Assembly: GCA_031002005.1 (NCBI GenBank)
Contig: JARYHS010013631.1
Coordinates: forward strand, 70,243,832 to 70,307,831
DNA: 64,000 bases
From: Vandiemenella viatica
Taxonomy: Eukaryota > Arthropoda > Insecta > Orthoptera > Morabidae
Direction: 5' to 3'
Below, piece after piece: positions 10,326-21,613 of the stretch. A program made the translations under genes and the position numbers. Positions within the stretch are counted from its first letter, which is position 1. Each line of letters opens with the position of its first letter. The notes beneath the pieces are model-generated. The model was not told the DNA's origin. It did no database searches and was given only the letters and a program-made list of their open reading frames with translations.

Positions 10326-11117
10326 TTTAATTGCAGTTTCCCTACTGACTTATTTACCACTTCCTTATTTTATTTTTTTATTACTGTATCAAATATTTTG
10401 AATGTAAATTCCTCCCTCCCTCTGAATACCTTTGCCATGTACGAATTTTAACTTTTAAATTCTTTCAATCAACAATACGTTCCTAACACAAAAGGTAGAG
10501 CAACAAACATCTCAGTCTGCCTCAGTAACACCATATGGTGCAATAAATCACTTCGTCAGGAATCCTGAATGACAGATGCTGCCTAAACAAGGTCTGATAT
10601 ACTTAAGACTATTTTTTTTAGCATATGGCTGAAATTACGTCACACAGTTCCCTTAAAACTATACATGTTTCGGATATGATAGAAATGCAGCGCTACCAAA
10701 AAAATAACCCCGCATTAGAAGATAAGATGAAGGCCCATATTGATTATATTCTCAGAAGCTCACTCTTTACTACCACCAGGATTGAAACACGAACTTCGTA
10801 ATCATGTTTTCCTCCGAGAAAGCCACCGAAACCGAATCGTATCTGGAGCTGCCTGTTTTCTTTCCAGGAAACTAGACCCCAAACCGTTTTTCCTGGAATG
10901 AAGTGACGCGGAGAGAACTGAGTTACTTAACTGCCCTCATAGCAGACCACAGCTTGTAGTAACGACAAGCATCACGCCCACCTGAATTATAATTACCAAT
11001 TGCTCTGCATGTACGCTGGGTTTCATTTTCTAGAATTTAAGGTGAAATGCCAGACACCGAGCGTCCTAACATCTTTAAATTACAATAAAGCAAAGCTTCC
11101 CCAGACGTGAATGTCTG
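10326..11117. other. no gene recognised
   Basis: AT-rich, no open frame of note and no repeat that I can assign. Confidence 0.5.
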
Positions 11118-11120
11118 TTA

Positions 11121-13128
11121 GGGCCTTATTACACTAGGCGACTTGGCGGCGCCACCAGCCGGGCCACTGGTGGCTCTGCTCGTCGCTGGGCACAGGGTCT
11201 TATGGAGCTTATTACACTAGGGCAGCCAGTGGCGCCGCCAGAAACTGGCGGCGCCGCTGGCTGCCCTGCCCGGCGACCAGGCGGGCAACCACTGGTGGCC
11301 GAGAGTCGTGGCGGGGCATTGTATCTTACGTAGCTTATTACACTAGGCCACCTGGCGGCGCCGCCAGACTCGCCACCACGCGTTCAGTCTACTGTTCATA
11401 TGCCCCTTCCTACTTTACAATTTTAAAATTGCAGAGATACTGAGTGTCAGGTTTGGTGAGACAACTGGGGACAGTCATCCTGTGATGAGAGGGAATGAAT
11501 GACGAACCTACAAAATTTGAAATAAATTTTCAGGAAATTGCGAAGTAACTCAGAAAGCTAAAACTGGTGTAACTGGTGTAGGTAATATTACTACAGATTT
11601 ATTAAAGATTGTGGGATAGGATATTGTACCTTACCTTAAAATTTTGTTTAAAATGAGTTTGGAGACTTGCTGCTCACCAAAGGATTGGAAAAGACCGATA
11701 GTAGTACCAGTTCATAAAGGAAGGGTTAAAAATATGGTGAAAATTCCTGGCCAATTAGTTTGTCATCAGTGATGGGCAGAATGATTGAGACATTGATATG
11801 CAACTATATCAGAAATGTCTGTGAAGAACGAAACTAGTTTTCAGATCGACAACATAGCTTTAGGCAAGGATACTCATTTGAATCTCAGATAGTGGGCTAT
11901 ATGCAAGATATTTCAAATGAATCTGAAATGGGAGGCCAAGTTGATAGTGTGGCACTAGATCTTTCTAAGGCATTTGACAGAGTGAGCCATAAAATGGTTT
12001 TACATAAACTAAAATGTATTGAATTGAATGAAAAAGCTACTTGCTGGGCACAGAAATTCTTAAAAGTCAGAAAGCAAAGGGTTAGAGTAGGAAATACATT
12101 ATCAAGAGAAGTGGAAGTAAATATGGGAGTTGCTGTTCATTATTCTAATGAATGACTGTGTTACGGTCAGAATCTAGATATTTTTCAAATGATACAATGG
12201 TATACAATAGGATAAAAACAGGTGAAGACTGAACAGTTGCAGGATGATCTGGATAGAATATCTAAATGGGTAGGTCAGCATGGAATGAAGATAAATGCCA
12301 AGAAGAGTCGGCTTATAAGATACAAAGATAAATAGATCTAAAGGTTAATTATGATTACAGAGTGGGGTCAGATTTGCTTGATGAAGTGTAAATTCTTTGC
12401 ATAACGTTTGATAAACTCAATTGGGCAGGTGGTAGAAAAAGGTTACAAAATCCTTCATTTGCTGAAGAGGGTGATGAGAGGATGTAACAGAGAAGTTAGG
12501 GAGTTGGGTTACAAAACTTTGGTCAGATCATTTGTTGAATATGGTGGCGTAGTTTGGGACCACATTTTGGAGATCAAATACAGGAGTTGGAAGGTGTGCA
12601 AAGAAGAGCAGCTAGATTTGTTTGTGGAAATTATCGCAGGACCCAGTCAGTAACTGATATGATACAGGAGCAGGATTGGGACTCATTGGAGGAAAGGAGG
12701 AGGGTGAAGAGAGTGCTGTAAATGTGCAAATTGCTACCGGAGTGTTAGCTCCATCGCAATTAAACTGTATTCAGACGACAACAAGTTTTTTAATTACTTA
12801 AGGATGTCTAAATCGTCTTTCTTTTAATCATTGTACTTAGTAAAGGTTGATATTACCGGGAAAGATACGAAAATGAGAAATTCTTCTTGCTTTACCCCTT
12901 TGTCTTCTCTACACTTTCACTTCCACTCATTTCCACAGTGACATTCTGTAGTTCACTGGACATATTCAACTACGCAATTCGCGTACAATGCGAGGATAAC
13001 AGCAAAGTGACTGCTCGGTTGTGCGAGTGGCTGGCTGGCGGCGCCACCAGAATCCTGGTTGCGTCGCCAACAGAGACACCAGTGCCGCGGCTGGTTGCGC
13101 CGCCAAGTCGCCTAGTGTAATAAGGCCC
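11121..13128. mobile_element. composite element with Harbinger-like termini (TTA TSD)
   Basis: The left end begins GGGCCTTATTACACTAGGCG. The right end is its reverse complement, ending CGCCTAGTGTAATAAGGCCC, a perfect inverted repeat of about 31-32 bp. The flanks are TTA at 11118-11120 and 13129-13131. A 3-bp TWA target duplication with GGGCC ends fits PIF/Harbinger or a related superfamily. The interior holds two further partial copies of the terminal motif (near 11207 and 11333) and a non-LTR element (11424-12775), so the present 2 kb length is not the original one. Confidence 0.75.
11424..12775 (+). pseudogene. non-LTR retrotransposon ORF2 remnant inside the Harbinger-like element
   Basis: Translation in shifting frames gives WKRPIVVPVHKG, then SLSSVMGRMIETLICNYIRN, HSFRQGYSFESQIVGYMQDIS and LDLSKAFDRVSH (reverse-transcriptase blocks 1 to 3, with the first catalytic Asp region). 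The FADD region is degraded, and KTLVRSFVEYGGVVWD of the thumb is present near 12520. The 3' end is ATCGCAATTAAA near 12765. It resembles Jockey/CR1-group insect elements. The longest clean frames are 11892-12155 and 12408-12653. Other pieces of the same family are at 2400-3014, 30480-30865, 53900-54400 and 63940-64000. Confidence 0.8.
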
Positions 13129-13131
13129 TTA

Positions 13132-13744
13132 GAGGACCGTAAATATTCTAGCAGAGACCGGGAATGAAACAAGAACCTTAACAGTCACGCCATCACCATA
13201 ACCTGTGTCATAAAGAGAACAAATATGAACAACCTGCCTCAGTTCCTCCGGCAGATTTCTGTTTGTGATTTAAAATTGTTACTTTCTGGGTACATCTTAT
13301 GTCAATACTGTTTTGTATCCTTTTTGACTTTGCTGTCCTCTGCTAATATGTATTGCTTTTGGGGGTAGGAAACCCGTGAGGTAGCTGCATATAACTGTGC
13401 ATGAAAAAAAATACGTGTTTTCTAAATGTGCCTTGCTACTTTCATTGTCTGTATCCGGGCTTTAGTGATAGTCATCCCAAAGGCTAATTTTGATGGGAAC
13501 TGTATTCTTTTAAACTGGAATGGTAAGTCTGCCGGAATTACTGGAATTCGCGGAATCAAATACGTCACCATCTTTTGCCATTCCAGTCATGATCACAATT
13601 TTATATATATGTAAAAGCTTTTCATCAAAAAAGATGACAAAATGTACCACCAAAACCGCTTAGATAAACACAAAATAATAGTCTGGTGCAGCACAAATCC
13701 ACATGTATACTATGTAAGATGGATAGTATTTTTTTATTTTATTT
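13132..13744. other. no gene recognised
   Basis: No coding or repeat signature recognised. Confidence 0.5.
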
Positions 13745-13965
13745 TTATGGAGGTTCGTGATGCCCTGGGAAAGCCCAGAGCAACACAGGGTGGTTCCCCG
13801 CCCAAAGGAAGTGGATAGGGTTGGAGTTCGGCCATGACCTATTAGAGAAACCATCCCGGCAATCCCCTGAAAAAAAGAGAGTGAGAGAGAGAAAGAAACC
13901 GCATCAGAGGACAAGATTGTTCTGACGGGATAGCGACTCAATTGTCGCAATGGTCAAATCTCCAG
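13745..13965 (-). mobile_element. SINE-like repeat sharing the family 2 body
   Basis: The segment TTCGGCCATGACC...CATCCCGGCAATCCCCTG matches the reverse complement of the family 2 SINE body (CGGGATGCTTCC...GGCCATGGCCGAA). The rest differs and no tRNA-like B box is visible. It may be a SINE with another head that shares a core, or a strongly diverged copy. Confidence 0.5.
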
Positions 13966-14092
13966 AAAAACATCCACCCATCCCTCCCAAAATTGCAAAA
14001 ATTATTTTATCCGCAATGGATAGTTAACCACTTCTGAACCGAGTCAAGCACGCCTGTCTCGGTTCGCAGTGACAACTTAGGGAAGGATAATA

Positions 14093-14415
14093 AGCTGTTT
14101 CTGTCTGTACATGAAATTTGTAATAACTTGTGTCTGTACATGAAATTTACTAACAGATCATACACAAACTGACTGAGACAAACAAAGGCTGAGGGACATA
14201 AACACTATTCGTCTATCTGTCACCATTTGATTAATTTTCAAAATTTCATGATGAAATATGTTATTTATCTTCCAAAAAAAGAACTCTATGTCTTCGTAAT
14301 GAAACATACTATTTACTTGTCAAATTTTATGAACTGTTTGGTCATTTACTGGTGAAAACGTAACAAACAGACACAACGACAGAGTTACTTTCGCTTCCAT
14401 TTTAATAATGCCTAA
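14093..14415 (-). repeat. dispersed repeat R1, copy 2 (reversed)
   Basis: The reverse complement begins GCGAAAGTAACTCTGTC near 14397 and ends in TTTCATGTACAGACA, matching 8093-8380 and 19690-20025 block by block. The final TGTCTGTACATGAAATTT unit is duplicated in tandem at about 14103-14150. Confidence 0.65.
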
Positions 14416-15265
14416 AGACAGGACTCACCTAAATAGCTCGGCAATCTTCGACGAGTGCCGATAATACCCGATGTGTTAGTTATACGGACTGCCACCACAG
14501 CGCTGTTTGTTTTACCAGAAAACTTCAAATGAATAATTGCACTGTCTTAATTTGCGCTTATATTGTTAACAGATATTGTAAATATCAAACAAATAATATT
14601 TTATTTGCGCTTACATTGGCAATAGAAGGTGTAACTGGAACGTTGTCTGTTGTGTAGAAGAGATAAAAATATGATGTGAGGCAGAGAAATATACATACAT
14701 AATGTGACATTCGTTTAAATTTTTTATGTTGCTTTTTGTTTATTTACAGTGGCTAGATGTAAGGAGAAGAGCATTCATTGTAGTAGTTACAAGAACCAAA
14801 TAACAACATAACCTAAGTTGTTGGTTTTTTTTTTTTTTTTGGCAGGAGGTAAGAAACAAGGACGTTTATAAAAAATTCAGAGAAAGTTTACACGTAACAT
14901 AGGTCATCGCTAAATATATCAGTCAAATAAATAATATTTATTCGTTATTGAAATTACACTTTACTTCTACACTTTCTCATACCAACAAAAATTTCCATCA
15001 AATAAAATCAAATGAATTTATTTAAAAACATTCTGACCAAATACGACGAGAATCTACTAAGATAAAGTTTAGTAACATCAAGAAAAATATCAATAGAAAA
15101 GATAATAATTAAATCGTTTTTCCTTACAAACTTTTCCAGAACAAATTCCAATTATCACCGAATGTGATATCCGTCATTTTCTACGCACGTTTAAACTAGT
15201 TTATAATATTACTAGTGTAGATAGAAAGTTGGACCGAATTACACATTAAAACTAATCGGCCCATT
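14416..15265. other. AT-rich, no gene recognised
   Basis: No domain-bearing frames. The block TTTATAATATTACTAGTGTAG near 15200 is the reversed start motif of repeat R1 without the rest. Confidence 0.5.
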
Positions 15266-15740
15266 CATGGGCGTATCCAGCGATGGTCGGGGGGGGGGGG
15301 GGCTTCTGCCCCCTCCCCCTTAGAAAAAAAATCAAGTTGCCTTCAGTACGCTTCGGCGCATGAAGAACTGGTTCAGGAGCACTTTGTGAGATGAAAGATT
15401 ATGCCTGATGAGAGTGCATCGAAATTTCGTGAAAGAACACCATTAGATATTGACAAAGTTATTGAAAAATGTTCTGAGAAACCGAGACTATTAATGTTTA
15501 CATAAAAAACTATAACTGAGTTACGATCTTAATTATCTACATAGTAGGTCCTTAGATTAATTGGTTGGATTACTATATTAATCAATAATAAAAATAGATT
15601 CCTCAATGGATTTGAGTTTTATTCTGTAAGAAATCATCATTTTTCAGTCCCCCACCCTACTTCCTCGAAACCAATATGAGTTGCCCCCTCCCGTAGTTCA
15701 AATCTTACCCCCTATATTTCTGATCCTGGATACGCCCTTG
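15266..15740 (+). mobile_element. hAT-type MITE (family 3), complete, imperfect 8-bp TSD
   Basis: The element begins CATGGGCGTATCCAG, followed by a G tract, and ends CTGGATACGCCCTTG. It is flanked by GGCCCATT (15258-15265) and GGCACATT (15741-15748), an 8-bp duplication with one change. It has no transposase. A second copy, reversed, starts at 51054 and is cut by the assembly gap. Confidence 0.88.
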
Positions 15741-15748
15741 GGCACATT

Positions 15749-16177
15749 CCGTTTCTGTTTTTGGCTGAGCTTATGGTTTAAAGTAGAACGTGAACAATGG
15801 AGCATTATTGCGTACTCTGCATTCACAAAGGATCCTTTCTCAGAGTTGAAAGTTTCTTGAGTGACGGTACTCTAACCGTTGGTCTCATATTTCACTCTCA
15901 GACTGCTTACTTTTAAACTACCGCATTGTTTCAAGCATTCCCTGTAGGCTTACGAATAAATACAATATGTCCGTTCAGCTAGGAGGCTGTTAGGCCAATG
16001 GAATATGTAAAATAAAACAACCATTTAATTGCTCCGTTTATATTCCTCAGATGGAAATTACCCCAAGTATCCCTCTATGTTTTCAGTAACTTTTCAATAT
16101 GTTGAGTCAGATTGGAATCTAAGGTTAATGTATTTTTCTTTTATTTACGGAAAAAAAATATTGAGTGGATGAAAAAT
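15749..16177. other. no gene recognised
   Basis: Nothing recognised. Confidence 0.45.
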
Positions 16178-16550
16178 GGGAGCGTCTGTTAATTACGTGA
16201 AGTGTTTTCCTGGAATTTCGGACCCCCCCACTCCCGTGGAGAGATTTGGCGAGACTTGGCCGGACCTCACTCCCCCCTCCCCCATCCCTATGATGACGTG
16301 GAATCATGAGGTGACCTCCCCCCCCCCCTGCTGACCGACCTCGTAGTTTAATGAGACCTTTTTTTTTTTAGTTCTCCAGCCCTGCATTGGCGTCTTGTGT
16401 AGACTTTTTTTTTTGCTCTGCTGTTCTTCAAGAAATTAAAAAGATAACGTGAGATTTCCAACGACCTCTCCCCCCCCCCCTTGGTGAAATTTCGAAGGAT
16501 TCATCCCCCTCCCCTTTTAATTTCAACACACGTTATTAATGGACGCTCCC
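16178..16550. mobile_element. MITE family 4 (ATTAATTACGTG termini), copy 1
   Basis: The left end GGGAGCGTCTGTTAATTACG and the right end TTATTAATGGACGCTCCC form an inverted repeat. The interior has C/G tracts and TGAGATTT-type motifs. No target duplication is clear. Copies are also at about 21274-21613, 30875-31034 (right part) and 44331-44624. Confidence 0.75.
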
Positions 16551-17586
16551 TAACCACTATTGTTAACTTTGCAAGGAGGAAAGTCGTTGTTCTGTAAAGA
16601 AAAACTTAATTACTGTATTGTTTTATAATCACTTTCGACGAAACAAATCGTAAATTTTTCTCATTGGGGATAGTAAAAAAACATAATTTTCCTCAACCCA
16701 GTTACTTAGTTTTCAGAAGCCTAATCACGTACTCTCTCATTTTAAAAATTGTTGTCAGAATTATAAAACCAACCGAAAATTCTGAAATTTTTATATTACA
16801 AAAAGCTATTCAAATAAAATTAAGATTTTCTGTGATATATATATATATATATTGTGAAAGAATCAAACTTTGCGGGTAACTACTTCAGTCATCGGTTTAC
16901 CTCGCTTTTTCAGAGACTTTATTTTTTCCTCCTATTTCAATAATGTCGTGACATTTTATAACAGTCTAAATCCTAATACTGAATTTTTTTCTTACTGGAA
17001 AAATTATCTACGGAAGCAACAAATTTGTTAAAATTGCTAATTCAGTTTTTAGAAGAAACCATGAACTTTATAACGAACGATATTATTTTCCAAAAAAAGT
17101 GAGAGCATTTAATTTAATAGTGATGAAGCTCGATTCCATTTCATATCACTGTAAATTGTGGAAGAATTTTCGACTCAGTAATTTCGGAAATAAAAGTGTA
17201 AAATAATTTGTTTTTTATTTCTGGCCAAAAACTAGTTCATATTATATAAAAAGAATGTCGAATCATTTTAGTCTGCGGTTTGACAGCCTTCCTTTAATTA
17301 CATTGAATATTATCCACAAATATATTCTTTTATTAAGAGGTAGCAACCCAAAAAATAGTAAAAAATTAATCTCGGCATATATGTTTTATACTTTGTGAAA
17401 AGAAAATGCTTTGTTTAGTGCTATGAAATTGCAAAGATAATTTTTTAACTTGATATCACAGTTATTCAGTAAAGTTATTGAGATTTTGGGATTGTTAGAA
17501 ATAAAACACAGAGGAAGGGCGACATGCAGTGAATGAATCAATCATTCAGAAAGTCAGAGTAAATCATTTTTGAATTAAATCTAAAT
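16551..17586. other. AT-rich, no gene recognised
   Basis: Short frames without domains and a small (TA)n run at about 16837-16852. A block near 17150-17220 (AATTTCGGAAATAAAAG) recurs near 21040, so part is an old dispersed repeat. Confidence 0.5.
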
Positions 17587-17593
17587 TGCTGGA

Positions 17594-18435
17594 CGGTGGC
17601 GTAGCTAGGTTAAGAAGGGCCCCGGTGCAAAAAATTTATTTTGGGCCCTCAGACCAGATGGGCGACCTCTTTTTGCTTTGTGTTGCTGATAAGGTACCCC
17701 TGAGCTGAGGATGGGGCCCTTGAGATGTGCTTAGGGGGCCCCCTGAACATAGGTTGGGGGCCCTCCTGAGCAGTGAGAGGGCCCTTAGTGAGGGGCGTCC
17801 TGTGTTTCAGGGGCTCCCTTAGACGAATGTAAACCTAAAAAAAAAGCCGCCAGTTTGCCATGAAGGCTCGTGGGCCCCTGAACTGCGCTTGGAGGCCCCC
17901 AGAGTTGCGCTTTGGGGCCCCCAGAGGTATGCTTGGGGGGCCCCTGAGCGTAGGGGCCCCGGTGCATTGTACCATCTAACCCAGTGTTTCCCAACGTGGG
18001 GCCCACGCCCCACAGGGGGGCAATTTGTTTTTTTTTAGGGGGGCAATTTAGAAATTGACTTGATACGACTTTACCGCTTTCTCTTCAGGTTATTTAAATG
18101 CAATGCAATAAGATATAGGTACAAAATATTGCAAAAAAGCAAATTCTTAAAAGGATCACACTAAATTGCCATAATATATCATTATTAAAAAAAATTTGAA
18201 TTTGAATTTTAGTATTTCATTATATGTTTTTTAATTTTGCTTACTGTGTTTTATGACAATATTAAAGTGTTTCTTTCACAAACCATCCTATATCAGTTTC
18301 TTTAATAACAAATAATTTTTTTATTAAAAATTATGTATGGGCGGGGGGGGGGGGGGCAAAAAAATGTTAAAAGTGGGACATGACCCAAAAAAGGTTGGGA
18401 AACACTGGTCTAGCCCCATAGTAGCTATGCCCCTG
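17594..18435 (+). mobile_element. hAT-type MITE (family 1) carrying a nested MITE
   Basis: The left end CGGTGGCGTAGCTAGG and the right end AGCTATGCCCCTG flank family 1 sequence interrupted at 17982-18407 by another element. The flanking duplication TGCTGGA(A) is at 17587-17593 and 18436-18443, with one base missing on the left. Confidence 0.88.
17982..18407 (+). mobile_element. hAT-type MITE (family 5) nested in the family 1 MITE
   Basis: The termini CAGTGTTTCCCAAC and GTTGGGAAACACTG are perfect inverted repeats. The flanks ATCTAACC (17974-17981) and GTCTAGCC (18408-18415) agree at 6 of 8 positions. Removing the insert restores the family 1 sequence. The interior is AT-rich with G tracts next to both ends. 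Confidence 0.88.
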
Positions 18436-18443
18436 TGCTGGAA

Positions 18444-19689
18444 CCAACTATGGAACGCGGATTCTCTCGAACGCTATAATTCGTCCACGGAACTCACAAT
18501 TGTTTCTTGTTTGTTGAAGACGTTATTTGTACCGTTTTATAATGCCTGTTTATTTATGTATTTTGATGCCACATCCGAGAGTCTGCTGTGAACAGAGAGA
18601 ATCATCGCATCTAGGCAGTGCGCCATGCTTCCATTGAGGTCGCGATATGCTTTCAAAGCCCTCCGCCTGTTGGTGGGAATTAACGTTTTTTGCACCTGAT
18701 GCCAACGTCAACGCGCGCAAAAAAGAAGAGGAAAAACGGTGTTCCGAGCTGTGTCGCCAGTCGCTCGTTCTTTTATTACACTCGCCGCACTACAGCAGAA
18801 AGATTTGCTCGCTCGCTGTGTCGCTTTGAGCTGTTCTGCTTTGCTATGCTATGCACTGCACTGAATGGAATCAGCGAGGCTTGCTGCTTCGCGTCAGAGA
18901 ATATCAATATCACGCGGGGAAGTGAGACACCTTTGAAAGCAAAGAGAGTGTTAAGATAGTTGGGGGTGAGCAGCGTTTGATGCTTCCTGTGTTGGGTACC
19001 TGTTTTCTTCATGCAAGATTGCAGCTAGTTGGTATGAGACACAGCAGAATATATATAAAAGCAATTGCAGTGGAATCATTTGCATTTCATATATATGCGA
19101 ACGACAGACATATCGAAAGAATTTTCATCGTTCAAAATTTTTGTTTCAGAATTTCAACCACCTCCTTATTTAGTGGCGCCTTATGGCCAATAAACGTCTT
19201 TTTAAAAAAATACATCTCTGTTAAATTTTATAATTTAAATAGATAATTATATTTGGTAGTTTTATGTTCATATTTTCATATGCATATTACATACGTATTT
19301 CATTATGATTTAGATATTTTAGTTACTTCGATAAACTCTGACACCTACATAAAAAATTTGTCGATATACTGGTCCTAATAGGCTAGTTCAAGGAAACCAA
19401 TTTTCTTGGAAATTTGATGGATGGTAACAGGTGGGTTCACAGCTAATGTTGATTATGATAAATCGGGTAACTATATTTCGATTCGGGATAAAGTTTTGTA
19501 AATAGCAGTTTCGTTCCAAACTGACGAGTTCATTAAATATTACTGTTTATATGTTAATAATGAACTGCAGTTCGCCAAACGTAGGCCTACGTTTTACTTT
19601 ATTACGCACAATTAACTATTTGTTAGTGAAAAACAGATTCAGGTATAAACCGTTCTTGAATACAGATGGTGCCCTTGTAGGCAAATTAT
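18444..19689. other. no gene recognised
   Basis: Several 60-90-codon frames (18647-18829, 18690-18959, 18977-19246) have no recognisable domain. 18600-18950 is GC-richer than its flanks, which could hint at an old exon or transposon piece, but I cannot name it. Confidence 0.45.
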
Positions 19690-20025
19690 CAGATTTAAAA
19701 TTTCACAAAAATTTGCTGTCCATATACATACAAGGATATGCGAAAGTCTCTCCGTCTGTCTGTTACGTTTTCACGATTAAACAGATAATCTGATCTTTAT
19801 GAAATTTTAGAAAGAAATACTACGTATCATTAGGAAGAACATAGAATAGTTTTTATGGAATAAATAACATATTTTGTTATGAAATCCTGAAAACTAATCG
19901 AATCTTGACAAAGAGACGGATATAATGTGTAGGTGTCTCTAATGTTATATCGGCAGATCAGACTTTGTTTCTCTCGCATCTAGTTTGCGTATGATCTGTT
20001 CATAAATTCCATGTACAGACACAAC
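19690..20025 (+). repeat. dispersed repeat R1, copy 3
   Basis: Shares ordered blocks with 8093-8380: ATGCGAAAGT, GTCTGTTACGTTTTCACG, AATAAATAACAT, TTTGTTTCTCTCG and ATGTACAGACACAA. Divergence is considerable. Confidence 0.65.
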
Positions 20026-21273
20026 TAATTTTATAGTATAAATGTGACTGAATATTGTCCAATTGTAGCAATAAAAGTTCACCCGTACGAAGTGGCGGAT
20101 AATAGCAAGTCATTCATATTTTTTACAACATTTTGCAAATTTACTTATTATCACTTTCCAGTACCGAATAATTAGATCATCTAAGGACAGAAAGAGATGG
20201 AACAGTTCATTAAACCAGTATGAGATGTCCCTATTTAGAATAGTGGTTTCGGTTGTCATTATTAAAATGTTCTTCAACTAGAATTCCATATTAAAATGTA
20301 GGTCTCTTACTCTGATCTTTGTTTCTATACGCGGTAGTCAGTATCTACAGCGTTACTACTAACAATAAGTTCATAAATCTGTGCTTGGTACAAGAGGTTT
20401 TGTTTGAACTTTTCATTCTTCCTACATTTGATCCATTCTTTGCACACTTAAATACACGACCTTCCTATTAGGAGCAAGACGATATTTTATTTTCATGCGT
20501 TGTGTCATATTTTGGGGAGAAGTGTTTCAATATAGTCACAAATGACGTGGTCTAGTATTAGTCCGTAAATTTGAGCAAGAATTCTGTTGTCCGTCTGTCA
20601 AATCGTCCCAACCCAAGTGTATTGACTAAAAAAGTATCTGTCAGATGCCGATTACTCTTGCCCACTGGGACACAGATTGTGTATGAAGGTAAATTAATTC
20701 GCAATACATTTGTATATAGTTTTTTGAAAAGTTCAATAACAATTGATTTTTACATAAAGTGCATTATTTGTTGTATGACATCTTTCAAATGAAATACATA
20801 AACCAAATACAATATTTTTTTTAGTTGAAATTTTTAGTAGAAATTTTTTGATAATATTGAAAAAAGTATTTTTATGATATATTTTTAAAGCGATTTATAA
20901 AATTCTCTATCGAATCTGTATATGATTTCTTCTTCTCAAAGAAATTACTTACGATACACCTCATAACGATCACCATATTTTTCTTGTAATCTTGGGAAGT
21001 CCACATACGACTGTTAACTATGGAAGAAATTAGGGATAAGTGATTTCGGAAATAAAAGGGGAGAAATTAGTTTGCTTGTGTTACAGTTTTTTACCAGAAA
21101 GGCGAGCAAATTGTGCAATGAAAAAATACAAACATTTTCAGAAACGATGGGTTCCATCTTCCATGTGATACCTGTGACGATAATCTAAAAGAAATTCCTT
21201 TAACACCCCATTACATCTTCTATAATTATTATTACTCCCATGATTTTTCCAAATTTCATATTATAATCAAGTT
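20026..21273. other. AT-rich, no gene recognised
   Basis: No domain-bearing frames. 21025-21070 shares AATTTCGGAAATAAAAG-like sequence with 17150-17220. Confidence 0.45.
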
Positions 21274-21613
21274 TATGACAGGGGACATCCATTAATTACG
21301 TGAGGTGAAATACGGGGGGGGGGGGGTCCGGCGAAATCTCACCAGATTTCACCAAGGGGAAAATTTTTTGGACAGTAGAGCTAAAAAAAAAAAGAGAGGT
21401 CTACAATTTGTGCCAAAGTCGATTTTAGGAGGGTATTTCGAAAAAAAGCTATACAAAAGTTTCCAGGGCGATTTCTATGGGTGGGTTCTCACGGACTAGA
21501 TCTCATCACGGGGGGGGAGGGGTCCGGCCAGATCTCACGAAATCTCACCAGGGGGAGGGGGGGGTCCAGAAATCAGGAAAAAAACACCTCACGTAATTTG
21601 TGGATGCCCCCAC
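21274..21613. mobile_element. MITE family 4, copy 2
   Basis: The left end GGGGACATCCATTAATTACG and the right end ACGTAATTTGTGGATGCCCC are inverted repeats; G tracts of 10 or more bases lie inside both. This is the most symmetric copy of the family. Confidence 0.8.

Noticed and set aside
14100..14150. Duplicated TGTCTGTACATGAAATTT as a target-site duplication
   Set aside because: The two units are adjacent with 11 bases between and belong to the tail of repeat R1, so this is a local tandem copy.
18600..18960. Possible host exon in GC-richer DNA with overlapping open frames
   Set aside because: No recognisable protein domain, no convincing splice structure, and the frames conflict with each other.
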